Positions 43,136 to 54,663 are shown, counted from the first letter of the stretch. The stretch is DNA of 64,000 nucleotides from Boesenbergia rotunda (GCA_024364735.1 JAGFNQ010005665.1:900174-964173), one strand, 5' to 3'. Numbers and translations are program-made. The notes: generated from the sequence alone by a model not told the origin.

Positions 43136-45899
43136 AAGCTTGAGCGTCTCGCGAAACTACTAAGTAAGTATCCCCTAGATTTCTTAAGCATAATTAGAAG
43201 CAAATGAAAAGAAATTACCTAAGGTTGTCAATTCTCATAAATCTAAGCTCTATGGATTAGTATCTTGTCCTTAAATCAACAACTTATCCTTTTCATCCAA
43301 CATGATTCATCGAGATGAATTTAACTCACTAGTCTTTCAAGGAAAATTTTGGTGGCTCTCTCCTTAAATTCTAAGTTGATGATGGAAGTGGAGCTCACTC
43401 AAACACACATGCTTCTTGCACTACCATAGGATTGCTTATTATCTACTCTCCACCATTATTCATGATTAGGATCAACATCTACAAAAATAAGTGTAAACAT
43501 GGAAAATGGTAAGAAATGGAGTAAAAACCAAGAAAATGAAAAAATTGATAAAGTGGAAGACTTGAGTGCTCAAGGATGTTTCCAATGTGCTTTGCCCCTC
43601 TTGTCAGTCCTCTAGTGAAATCAAAAGTGTGGTGGAGTTAATATTGAACAATGCCTTTGATTTGGATGAATAAAACCCTATTGATCTGAATGTGCCAACT
43701 TCCACCTTGCGTGCCAATTTTCTTTCTCCATTCTTCTTTCCTGATTTTTCCTCTTTTCCTTTCTCTCTAGTAAGGTCAAATATGTAATGGAACAAGGCTT
43801 TAATTCGGATGAGAAAAAACTTCACTTGATTTCATAGTGCCGGGTCTTCAATTGTGTGCCACTTTATCTCCTTCTTCTCTTTTTTTTTCCTATTTTTTCT
43901 GTTTCTGTTCACTATTGATTCCCTGATGTTGTTGCAACTTCTCCTTGTTCATTCTTCCCTGAAATCTCATTTGGACACTTCGGACCAGTTAGTATCATAG
44001 TTTGACACATCAAATGCAATTAGTAAATCACTCTTGATACATATTCTTTTCAAATTTGCACACTTCCATCACCCTTTTTTTTCTGTTTCAATGTTTCTGC
44101 TCCACGGAAGATTCCTTGCAATTCTCTGATTTCTCAAACAATTAACATCTAGAGTACTTGCATCAAATGCTAGTGGAAGCCTTAAGTGTTCCACTCGAAA
44201 ATTCTAATCAGCACATTGAATTTCAGCCCTTACCTTCACTGCATTTTCTGTTTTTTTTCTGTTTTGATCTATCAGTCCTAGCAGCCACATTACTTCCAAT
44301 TCTGATCAGCAAAGGATGCACTCATCACCTTTTTGACACATTGATGAACTTAGTTCCCTGATTCATAGCCTCGGAAAATCTAATTTCAGCCTCAACTTGG
44401 CACAAACTGCCTCACTAGCATTCCTTTATGTTAGTGTTCTGATTTCATCCTATTTCCTTCACTTGAAATCTGCTCCCCACGAGGTTGAATTCAGCTAAAC
44501 GCCATTCTACCAGTTCTATTGAAAACTAGCAAGACACTGCGGGTTTAGGAAGCCTGAATTTAGCTTGAAGTTGGTACAAAACTGCCTTGTATGGTAATTT
44601 CTGCGCAGATTCTGCACTTGACTCAGATTTGTTCTAGCTGTAATTCAGCTCACATTCCAATTTGATTTCTCAAATTCAACTTCACAAACACAATTTCTGA
44701 TCAGTAATGGATGTGCTCAAACTGTTTTTGGCACAGATTTTCTTTCCTTCACTTGTGAAATGACACAAAATTTTTTCTTTCTTTCTTGTCACGGATTTTT
44801 TTTTGTTTTGCTTTTTTGTTTTTCTCTTTTGGTTCAGTTATGTTGTGGCCATGCTTCAATTCCTCATCCGAACCAGCTCTAACCAGCACTTCCGTGAGCT
44901 TCAAGTGGACTGATCATCACATTTGGCACAAAGAAGTGGCAGCTCCAAATAGTAGATTTCCTTTCTTTTTGCTTGCGTACCAATATTTCTCATTGCAGAT
45001 TTTCTTTATAAAGGCTCCACTTGAATTCGGCACTGCCTCATTGATTTCCAAAACCGAAATACTTTGTTCTCCTTTGGATTCTTTGTTTAATTTCATCTCT
45101 TGACCACTACTTTTCCACTTGGTTCAGAAATTTTTTTCGAAATGGTGCAGATTTTTTTCTTTGCTAATCTTCAAAATATGATAAGGAAGCTCGATCTCCA
45201 ATTGCTTCCATCTCTCTTGCTCATTCTTGGCACCAAACTCACTCAAACTCATCTTTGGCATATGGAATTGCAATTTTTTTTTCCGACATGAATTGCCTCT
45301 TTGATACCAAACTTTTCCAAAACACTAATCACTCCCCCACACTTAAATCTTTGTCCGTCTCGGGCAAAGTAGCATTAAGAAAAATCCCAAACAAATAAGT
45401 CCATAGAAAAAATGGGGTTAAGAGTAGGAATAAGGAAAGACAAATAGAATAAACATGATTATTGCTAAAAATTGATGTGGAAAGGGAAACAAATGGATTA
45501 GCCTCTATAGATGTGATCCAATCATTGAAATATGGTTTTGAAAGAACCTAAGCAAGTTCTAGAGTGCAATAACATATATGTGTCACAAATATAAGGTTAA
45601 TTCTCACTAGGTAAAAATAATTCATCCCAAGTCCTCAATTAAGAATCTAAAGTAAAGTAGTACTCAAGCATCCAAGAATTCATCCATGAGCTCAAACCCT
45701 AAGTTTTAACAACCAAATTTAATTTATTTTCAAAAGACTCTAAAGTGACATGAAGATAACCTAGAGGGATACATTTATTCCTAGTCATGCAAGAAAAAGT
45801 GACAAAAGAAATAACAAAGTATTTACAATGACTCCTATTCATTCTACTCTACTCATGCATTTATTAGCAAGGACTCAATTTAAAGAAAAATTCTAGAAG
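43136..45899 (-). other. Noncoding 3' part of the Athila-like element
   Basis: No protein is recognised. Open frames such as 44786-45103 are short and lack domains. A second polypurine-like word (45331-45344) is followed by CTTTGTCCGTCTCGGG in plus, parallel to CTTGAGCGTCTCGCG after the true tract. Confidence 0.5.
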
Positions 45900-48316
45900 T
45901 CATAAAAGTGAAAGGAAATGCAAGAAGGAACAAACTCCCCTTATTTCTGGTGGACGGAGTCTATCAAGCAGTAGCCTCCATCGTGGTAGTGGAGGAGTAT
46001 GGGTAGCTGAGAGAATGAAGACTCCCCCATACTTGAACTTTGCAGAAAAATGCTCAGGTGGCCGCAGGCGATTTAGGTATAAGACCCATGTAAGAGGTGG
46101 AGTGCTTCGAATTAGAGTACAATCAACTCCTCCTTCTTGATGCCTTTTGAAAGATTTTCCAGGAGGCTGGAGTCTGTTCAGATGGAGCACCCACTCCTGC
46201 AGTCTTCTAGACCCTGCAAAACAATGTAATACCTCTCTCAAGCGTGCAGGGTAAGAAGGAAATAAAATAATATCAGTCTCTGCATGAAATGAATCCAAAA
46301 CTGCATCATATCCAATTAAATCAAATTTTGGTATCTCAATGAATTTTTCATAAGTAATATCCTCCAAAGGTATATCAAGAAACTTATCACAACCCATGAA
46401 ATCAACTTTTGGCACATCAATAGTATTTTCACAATTATTTCCTATCAAGAATGTATCAAGCAATGGACAGCCAATAAAATCAATCTCGGGTACCTCCATA
46501 AGTTTTTCACATTCAACTTCAGCATAAGATATAGCAAGAGATTCATCAAAATAAATAACATCAATTTCAGGCACTTCTAAAAATTTTACACAATCCATAT
46601 CTACAAATGATGTATCAAGATATTCATCATAACAAACTACATCAATTATAAGTGTCTCTAAAATTTGTTCGCAACCCATATCTACAAGAGATGTATCAAG
46701 TAATGCATTACAACCAATGAAATCAATTTTTGGTACCTCTATTAGAGTTTCACAAGCAGTTTCTACACAAGGTATATCAATAAATTCATCATAACCAATA
46801 AAGTCAGCACTAGGTACCTTGCTAAATTTTTCTGAATAAAGTGGAGAAATTCTTACCTGAGCGTGCCGAAGAATACCTGGAGGTTCTACAAGAGTAGATG
46901 TATCCGTGTTCTCCTCCTGATCATGTTCAAGCTCCACTTCAGGTTCAGGTTCTGGTGGACACTCAACTAAAGCAGGTGATCCTTGGGTTCTTGCTTCCAC
47001 CATGCAAGTACACTTTCTGGTTCATCCTCTAAATCTTGTGGTGGTCCCTGGGGCTTAGTGCAATCCCCTACACCTATGGAATCATCTCCTATGCATTCTT
47101 CTTCTGCAATATCTGCAACAACAATATTAGAAAAATTAGGACCATCAATAACACTATCATCACGAAATAAAAGTCTAGAATGGTCCTGTGGAGCTTCAGT
47201 TTCTTCTTCTTGAGCCGAAAAATTTAGAAATGATTTTTTAACAGGAATCTCCGGAGGGATGCATGCTGTAGGTGCCCTGATTTTAATGATTTCTTCTTCT
47301 TCTTCCACCAACTTTGCAAGATCACTTGAAGAAGGACTTGGCCATGCACTAGGGTCACCTTGAACTGATAAAAAATTAACTCCGGGGCCCTCAGAATTAA
47401 GAGTAGCATGAGAAGATAATTGTCCTGATTCTTGGGCTTTTATCTGATTCCATTGATCTATCAATTTTCCAAGGCGTTCTCCGATGTCTTGCTGTTGTTG
47501 TTGAAAACTTTGCTGTTGTTGTACGACTTGTTGCCACATCTCCATCATCCTTTGTTGTTGAGCCTCACTCCAATCAGGATTCTCAAAGCCTCCTTGGTTA
47601 GTGTGGAACTCTTGTTGGTCTTGAAATGTAACATAAAGCTGCTGAAAACCAAGAGTAGACTGTGCATTCTGAAATGGAGACTGTGGGGGCTGATCAAATG
47701 GTTGCATAAGCTGATTGAACAGCTGAATATTTGGTTCACAAGTTGGGTGAGATTGTTGAAAATTATAGCCCTGGAAATCCTGGATCTGAGGCTGAAATTG
47801 TGGTGGTGAACACTGAAATTGAGTGGGCTGGAAATTCTGGTTTTAAAACTGAAAATTTGGATCGTATGGCTGTGAATATTGAAAAGGTTGTTGAAAATTC
47901 TGTATAGGTTGAAATTCTTGCTGCCATGGCTGAGGTTGAGGCTGAAACTGATTATTTCCCTGCTGAAAACTTACAAAAGGCTGCTGGAAATTTTGGTTAA
48001 GATGCTGAAATCCTTGGTTTGGTTGAACTTGATGGAAGGGTGGTTGCTGAAAATTTTGATTATCTAAACACCCTTGCTGAATTACTTGAAAAGGCAATTG
48101 ATCTTGTTGATAAGGTTGCTGAAAGTTGGGCTGAAATTGCTGGAGTTGGGGCTAAAAATTCTGGAATTGTGGCTGCCCAATTTGAAAATTCTGACTTGGC
48201 TGAAAATCTTGCTGAAATTGTTGACATTGTGGCTGAAAAAATTGATTTAGTTGCTGATTGAAAGATTGGTTCTACTGAAATTATGGACACGACTGCTGGT
48301 AATTAGATGAGAACAT
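45900..48316 (-). pseudogene. Gln-rich ORF with a 27-residue repeat domain, decayed
   Basis: Starts at Met 48316 (MFSSNYQQSC). Residues up to about 47400 are a low-complexity Gln/Phe/Pro region (NFQQPF, PQPWQQEFQP, QQQSFQQQQQ). After a frame change in the 46967-47003 overlap comes a Glu-rich link and then six repeats of about 27 residues (46825-46340) of the form FIGYDEFIDIP, C.TLIEVPKID. In-frame stops: TAA 48283-48281, TAG 48274-48272, TAG 48154-48152, TAA 47845-47843. Position after the primer site suggests a gag-like or replacement protein, but no capsid, zinc-knuckle or enzyme motif is visible. I do not recognise the family. Confidence 0.55.
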
Positions 48317-48450
48317 TTTGAACTGGCAGTCCTGTCACAAAACAAACAAGAAAAATGGTAGCAACCGTATACAAAAGATAAAGCAAAAGAAAATAGAATC
48401 AAATGATATGCCCATAAGCACACAAGCAAAAATCAAACAAAAACTAGTTG

Positions 48451-48470
48451 CTTCCCCGGCAATGGCGCCA
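48451..48470 (-). other. Primer-binding site of the Athila-like element
   Basis: TGGCGCCATTGCCGGGGAAG on the minus strand, six bases after the LTR end GTCA. It differs little from the tRNA-Asp site usual in Athila elements. Confidence 0.8.
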
Positions 48471-48476
48471 AAAATT

Positions 48477-50082
48477 TGACGGACCCAGAATAGACTGTCA
48501 CAAATGTGGGTCCTCCAAATTTAGAATATGTATAAATAAAATGCTGGAAACCCTTTTTGCAATCAAAGAATATGAAAACGTAGTAAAGGGGCCACAAGTC
48601 GTATTTTTCCTCGGGACTAGTTGAGAGTTTGTTTGATTCGCGCTCGTGTTTATGTGTCGTTTGTGAATTTGGGTTTGGATTGCGATTAGGAATGAAAACT
48701 CAATGAAAATAAAGGAAACCAAACTAATGAACCAAACAAGATGACAACAATTAATAACTCAATCAATGGGCAATTAAATCAATCAATGTAATGTTGCAAC
48801 ATTCAGGAAATCAAAGCTGATATTAGATCGATCATAGTGCTGATTGATACTATGCAGAGATTTTCCTAAAAATTACCTCTTATGACCAACCACATGCAAA
48901 CGATCCATAAACAACTAGTACAAGGTCAGTGCCAAAACTTCCCTTGACCCAAGTGCAGAAATGCAAGCTTAACTTGCTGAAAAGAAGATTTCAATTCAAA
49001 ACCGAGCTGACTACAATGGAAGCTGATTTCAAGCTTAAAAACACATTAAAATTTACATTCAACTTGGCACAAACTAATGCTGGAATTTCACTTGAAACAT
49101 AGTGAAAAAGTGAAGCAAACTTGATACACAAAGAAGGTGTTCATGTGCCGAAAGCTGCTGCCAAATGCAGAACTGTGACTGTCAATTCAGAGATAAATTG
49201 ATCAGTGTAGCTGGAAGGTAAAGTTATAAGTGAAATGCTCTACGTGATTGAGTGAAGAAAATCAGTGATTGAAACAGAAATTCAGAACTGCAGGATTAAA
49301 GTTCATGAAATAAAACCTATAGCAGAAATGCGATTTCAGACCAAATGCAGGAATGATTGCTGATCAAATCAGTTTGAAAAAAAAACATCCATTAGAAAAG
49401 TTCCGTGCGTAAATGAATGAAGGAAATCAGGGATAAGTGAGAAATCAGATAACTTGGCACAACAAACTGCAGAAACTACAGTTTTTCAGAAACACTGCAG
49501 TTAACTTGCAGATAACTTGCAGAAACAAGCTGCAGAATTGGAATTTCAGAAATCAGTTGATACAAAGATTCTGGAACAGGATACAAAGGCTGCTATGCAA
49601 AAACTGATGCTGACTTTGCTTGATACAAAGACAAGAACTAACAACTTAAGCTGCCGGCCATGAAACTGAGTTTCAAAAACAAAGGATGTGCAGAAATTGG
49701 AAATTGAAAATAGAAGGCAATGGGAATTCAGAAATGCAGAAACGATTGCTGCAGAAATAAAACTTCGAACCAAAAGCAAAGCAAACCAAACAACTGAAAT
49801 CGGATGCGCATAACCAATGTTTGGAAAAGATTTAAAGCTGCAGAAACTGTAATTTGATTTGCAGAGTTGAACTCTGAATAAAGGCAGAAATCAGGACATG
49901 AAGTGCAGGATGTAGAATCCGAATGGGATACTAAACCAAACTAAGCAACTGAGATCGAATTTACCAAACTAGTATCAAGAACAACTTAGAAATAAACTAG
50001 ACTACTGATATAAAATGTAGGTGCTGAAAACTGATACTACAGAAACTAAGGCTGATACGCATGCAACAAAATGGCACGCAAG
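48477..50082 (-). repeat. 5' LTR of the Athila-like element, truncated on its U3 side
   Basis: Ends in GTCA next to the primer site. The high-coordinate end stops at 50082, where homology to the other LTR ends at GGCACGCAAG. Its first 402 bp on the minus strand matches 41410-41811. Confidence 0.75.
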
Positions 50083-50400
50083 TAAAGGGGTGGAGAAATC
50101 TCTTACAAACCTATTTTTATACAAGCAATACAAATAACAACAAAGACACAATAGAAAAGATGCACAATGCAAATAAAACACTTCACAATAATGAATCTTG
50201 ATTCCTACTTTACGACCTAATGTCCTAGCGGTATAACCATTATCTTTTTACTTGTGGAGACCTTCTAGAGGTGGAGAAATCTCTTACAAACATATTTTTA
50301 TACAAGCAATACAAATAACAACAAAGACACAATAGAAAAGATGCACAATGCAAATAAAACACTTCACAATAATGAATCTTTATTTTTATCATTGTTGGTT
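50083..50400. repeat. Duplicated flank, order B-A-B
   Basis: Segment B (50090-50196, GGAGAAATCTCTTACAAAC to CACTTCACAATAATGAATC) is followed by A (50197-50244) and then again by B (about 50271-50385). Copy A is also on the other side of the Athila-like element at 41346-41393. Confidence 0.75.
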
Positions 50401-51287
50401 GTTTTGGATTATCTCTTAAAGGGTTGAAATATAATAACACATCGAAATCCTTTATAAAATCTTTCCTTTTTAACCTTTAGGTCAAGCTTAATTTCATCTA
50501 ATAGTTAATTGATAGTGTCCATCAATCAATTGCTCCGATAAATTTGAATGTTGCACCTACAGAATGACTCTTTCTACCTCATCTTTGACCACAACAATCA
50601 ACACTCATTACCATCAATCAACTGATACATAAATAGTTGAGTGTCGCAATCCAATTAAAACATTATGTTCGTTCCAATAGTGTCATTTGATGATGATCAA
50701 ACATTCTATTCGCGGTAACAATTTCCCAATGCCAAGTCTTCTCCAATTTTGATCCGACAAACTTGGGGAATGCCCTAGTTCAATCTGTTAGCATTAATTT
50801 GGTTGTAAATTTTTCCCTTCTTTGTTGTTCCAATGATTCCATGATGATTCTAGTGTTTGTAGCAATTTGTTTGAACTCTGCTTGTTTCCAAATATTGGAC
50901 TGATCGTTTAGATGTGTAGTTGATCACATGCTTTTGTTTAGGTTTAAGTTGTTATTTCTTTTGTTTCCTTCAATATTGCATCAGTTAGGTTAGTTAGATT
51001 TCGTTCTTTTACAAGTTGATTGATTTCTTGATTTAAATGGATATCTATTTCATTCAAATAGGTGTTAGGTTTCAAGGTGTTATAAGGTTTCATTAATTGC
51101 TTTGTGCCTTTTTAATTTGTCATAATTTTAGTTTAGGTTAGATTTTCATTATGTGCTTTGCTTTCCATTTGTTTGGTTTAGTTTCCCAAATTCCAAACCC
51201 CGTTTAAACATTAAAACCCCAACAACAATAACTACATTTCATCTTAGATTTATCATCCTACATTATATTCTTTATAAGAGACGAATT
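50401..51287. other. Retroelement-like or intergenic DNA, no gene
   Basis: T-rich; no coding frame of note and no recognised motif. Confidence 0.35.
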
Positions 51288-51445
51288 CGAGTTATCTCTA
51301 TATTGGTGGTAAAAGACGATTCGTTCGACCCCAGCACCTCCGTCAACCCATCCTAGAGCCAATACAGAAGAAGTAAATTACGGAGACTATTAGTCCGAAT
51401 GCTGTGACTAGCGTGTAGGGAGGGCGAACACACCGACTTTATCAA
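51288..51445. repeat. Dispersed repeat, second copy
   Basis: Aligns by eye with 29796-29960 in the same orientation: TATTGGTGGTAAAAGACGATTCG, CCTCCGTCAACCC, GACTATTAGTCCGAATG, TGACTAGCGTGTAGGGAG. Nature unknown. Confidence 0.55.
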
Positions 51446-51599
51446 ATTTTGACCCCCCTCTCCTGATCTTATGATCTCATAATGATAATACTTACGTATT
51501 AATTATCAGTCCATCCCATGGAGATAAGTCACCTCTATACTGCACATTAATGTATAGGAGAGGTTCGGTATTCATTTGAATTATGACCGTATGCTACCG
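51446..51599. other. Short spacer
   Basis: No feature recognised. Confidence 0.35.
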
Positions 51600-52215
51600 C
51601 ACAAAGGATGTTGCTAGTGAGGTAGCAGTCTCTTGGTGTGCGGTTGTTTGTGAACGGTTGCCGGGCGAGGCATCGACCCCCTCGTGTGCGTGTTCACGAA
51701 CTACCCACTCACGAATCAGCCAGATGGGATCCTCTGTCCCAATGATTCTCCTGTCCTGCCTGTCTCACTCGCCGGCAACGGTGACGAGTCGTCCGATCGC
51801 CGATCAGACACCACCGATGGTTTTTGATCATCGTCCCAAATTAAATGATATCATGGAAGAACGATGAACCGGTCGGAATCGTTACAATTACAATCTTGTC
51901 GGATTCGACGGTGAATCCGGCGAGATTGAAATTGCGGCGATCTCGACGGTTTCACCGTATCCCTTAGGATATAGTTTTGTTCGGGGCAGCGGCCGAAAGC
52001 CGCCGGTGGTGTCTGATCAACGATTGGACGACTCGGCGGCCGTCGCCGACGAGTGGGACAGGCGGGACAGGGAAATAATTGGGAGAGAGGTTTTGCAGCC
52101 TCCCTCTCACGTGCGGCCACACGCGATGCGCCCGCTTGTCGCCTTGTGGGGCAGCGCTGCCTTGTGTGCAATCGTTCGCGAACGAGCCAACTGGCGAGGC
52201 AATAAGAAGGCAATG
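51600..52215. mobile_element. Foldback element containing the dispersed core
   Basis: A large imperfect hairpin centred near 51910. GTCCTGCCTGTCTCACTCGCC and CGACGAGTCGTCCGATCGCCG-like sequence at 51747-51820 is mirrored at 52000-52072 (GGACGACTCGGCGGCCGTCG, GGGACAGGCGGGACAGG). At the centre, CGGATTCGACGGTGAATCCG is self-complementary. The core TATAGTTTTGTTCGGGGC starts at 51970. Open frames on both strands are non-coding by-products. Confidence 0.65.
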
Positions 52216-53305
52216 CTGTAGCGAGTGAAGAAATAAGAAATAGACCTCTGAGCTCCTCCTTGCTTGCCGTGGAGAGGGAAGAATTAAACCTTGCTACCAC
52301 GGTGAGGAAAGGAAAGAATGTGGTGATGTGGAGAGGGAAGAAATAATCATTTATAAAAGTTAAACAATTTGACTAATATATTTATGCATATAATATACTG
52401 ATTTTTATAAAATATATCCAAGGTCTCATATTATATATTTTTTTTTAAAAATAAATAATCATTTTTAATAATTATCCTTATAAAGTATTTATAACTACAT
52501 TTAAAACAAGTATCCTAATAGACCTTCATTCTTGCCGTGAGGTGCACACAGAGGTTAGGATTTGCTATATGTGCATACGGGATAGATTAATGATTAGCCA
52601 TGCTATTTTTACAGCATAGATTAAGGGTTAGCGTATACTATATTATCATTTTAAGATTTGAGTTAAAATATAGTAAAGTTAATGTATCTATCTTCCTCAC
52701 ACACTAGCCACAACATCGGAATTAGTAATCTTCATAATTTAGCTCCTCCGTATTAATCTTAGGATGGATTGATCGGGATATTGAGAGTGAGTACTTTTAT
52801 CATCCAGAATGTGAGTGATGTCATATACTAACGATCAATCATGAAAAGAAGCGAAACAATTCGGCGGACTGGTAAAGTTATTATTTGCATGGATATTTAC
52901 TTTAATATGTTTTAAGATTTAAATGTCTCGTAGAATTTATCCTCTCTCATGCAAAATATCATTACGTTAGAATAAAATATCTTCATAGTTTATTTGTCTA
53001 TAACTTATAGTGGGTCACGGATATAATCTATGGCATGCAAGCTAGCTATCCATCTATTATAAGACGAACCGTTAGTCACTAAGTCGTCGAACCATCATCT
53101 CACTGCGTCAAGCTAGTAAGTCGATGAGCTATCGATATTTCCAATCAACACCACTTGCAATCAAGTTGCATCCTTACATTACAAAGACATGTCAACAATA
53201 GCCATCCAACAAAACTCCACGTAAAAAAATAATAAATCATATGATTAATATCACCATTTTAAAAGAATACATTCGATTAATTAATGAATAGCCGCGCTGT
53301 GTTAT
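52216..53305. other. AT-rich intergenic DNA
   Basis: No gene recognised. It includes the 3' flank of the AG-peptide gene. Confidence 0.45.
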
Positions 53306-53494
53306 TTAATGGATGAAGTAGCCGACGACGAGGGCAGAGAAGGCCACGAGTATTCCAGCAGTCGGAGCACAAGCGGCGGCGCCAGAGGCGGGGCCAGGTG
53401 CGGCGGCAGTGGAGTCGGCGGCCGCCACCAAAGAAGAGGCCACGGCGACTCCGATCATGGCGGCGGCGAAGAGCTTAGCAGCTTCCATCGTCAA
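53306..53494 (-). CDS. Arabinogalactan peptide (AG-peptide), 62 aa
   Basis: AG-peptides are short, heavily glycosylated, GPI-anchored cell-surface proteins. The sequence shows an N-terminal signal peptide (MEAAKLFAAAMIGVAVASS), a short mature core with Ala-Pro and Pro-Ala pairs (DSTAAAPGPASGAAA) that could be hydroxylated and glycosylated, and a C-terminal hydrophobic segment (AGILVAFSALVVGYFIH) fitting a GPI signal. The first Met (53494) and the third residue Met (53488) are both possible starts. A Cys just before the C-terminal segment is unusual. A TATA box lies 86 bp upstream. Single exon, intact. Confidence 0.8.
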   Translation of the reverse strand: MTMEAAKLFAAAMIGVAVASSLVAAADSTAAAPGPASGAAACAPTAGILVAFSALVVGYFIH

Positions 53495-53579
53495 TGTGGA
53501 TTAAATTAAGGAAAAATTAATTAAGAGAGGAAAAGGAAATAAAGGTGGGGTGGGGTAGGATTGTTGCCGTGGGATCCCA

Positions 53580-53587
53580 TTTATATA
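53580..53587 (-). promoter_or_regulatory. TATA box of the AG-peptide gene
   Basis: TATATAAA on the minus strand in the context CATTATATAAATGGG. A start about 30 bp downstream would give a leader near 60 nt. Confidence 0.65.
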
Positions 53588-53879
53588 ATGAAAACTCGGG
53601 GTGGTGGGTTTAAATTTAGCTTATTTTCTGTGGTCCAAATAAATGTACATCGGCTGAAATTAGAAAAAGAACGGTTGATTGTCCTCCTTCTTTGCTTTTC
53701 CATTTTTACTTATCGATAATATACATTTATTAAAAATATTAAAAGAATCAAGTAAAAACAATAATAATAAATATATATCAAAAGTCGGCAACTATAGAAT
53801 GTGCCAAACCGTGTGTGGTGAAGTTTAGGTGTTAATATCAAAAGTCCTGCGCGGAGGATAAATTTTCTGTTCCACTTTG
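53588..53879. other. Upstream region of the AG-peptide gene
   Basis: AT-rich; no other feature seen. Confidence 0.4.
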
Positions 53880-54235
53880 TTCTCTATCTTATCTGTTCTA
53901 CTCGTCAACGACGACTGACGAATTGTTCGATTGTTGATCGGACACTATCAGTGACCTCCGACCGTCGCCCTGAACAAAACTATACCCTGAGAAGTATGAT
54001 GAACCTGTCGGGATCACCGCAATTACGATCTTATCGGATTCACAGTCGAATTCAACGAGATCTGTGAATCCAACGAGATCGTAATTACGACGATTCCAAC
54101 TGATTCACCGTTCTTTCAAGATATCAATTGATTCAGGACGATGATAAAAAAATCATCGATGATATCTGATCGGCGATCGGACGACTCGCCGGTCGTCGCC
54201 AACGGATGTGGGACAGGCGAGCTCTACGCGAGGTG
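53880..54235. mobile_element. Second foldback element of the core family, reverse core orientation
   Basis: Contains CCGTCGCCCTGAACAAAACTATA at about 53963-53985, a centre near 54055 where GGATTCACAG and CTGTGAATCC pair, and outer arms with GATTGTTGATCGGACAC against GATCGGCGATCGGACGAC. It shares words with the element at 51600-52215 (GATATCTGATCGGCGATCGG, GGGACAGGCG). Confidence 0.6.
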
Positions 54236-54663
54236 CAAACTCGTTTACGCTTATTTAATCCTCGTTCGTGAATAAATTTAGATTCATCGGATTTTACCAA
54301 AAGACGAGAACAGATATATATCTAGCTCAGAGGACAGATTCAGCCACGCATCAATCATCACTACAAAAGTGATAAGTGATAAATACAACAATCATTTGTT
54401 AACCCACAACACCATTGACCCACAGATAATAATGACTAAACAAATAAGATCAAAGGGCAGAAACCCTGTTGGTTTCTCTTAGCAACCATGCAATCTCACC
54501 TCCTCAGCTTTGCCGGGAAGAACAGCACAGCTCGGAGAAGAACCAACTCAAAACCAATAAAGGAAACTACTTTTCACATTTGCCTAGGAGTCAAAGGAAT
54601 AGCAGCACTACTACTAACAACTGTCTGAATGCTGTACGAGTGTTAAAGGAATTATTGAGCTGC
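54236..54663 (-). other. 3' flank and probable 3' UTR of the neprosin gene
   Basis: No separate gene seen. The small open frame at 54469-54678 is on the wrong strand and has no domain. Confidence 0.45.

Larger units (their letters stand above)
41410..50082 (-). mobile_element. Non-autonomous Athila-like element with complementary truncated LTRs
   Basis: Minus-strand order: partial 5' LTR (50082-48477), primer site TGGCGCCATTGCCGGGGAAG (48470-48451, Athila-type tRNA-Asp-like), a Gln-rich coding region (48316-45900), a noncoding region, polypurine tract AAGTGTGGGGGAGT (43135-43122) and partial 3' LTR starting TGATAAGTACC (43121-41410). A 402-bp segment is shared by the two LTRs (41410-41811 and 49681-50082, about 6 differences by hand). 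The 5' LTR lacks the U3-side 1.3 kb and the 3' LTR lacks the U5-side 1.2 kb; a full LTR would be about 2.9 kb. No reverse transcriptase or integrase is present. Confidence 0.8.

Noticed and set aside
41410..50082. Cell-type integration of an RNA copy (R-U5...U3-R) by another element's machinery
   Set aside because: No poly(A) tract at the expected end and the TATA-like site does not fit an R start at 41811; kept only as an alternative in the findings.
51583..52300. Open frames 51583-51867 and 51851-52300
   Set aside because: They run in opposite directions across a hairpin element and carry no domain.
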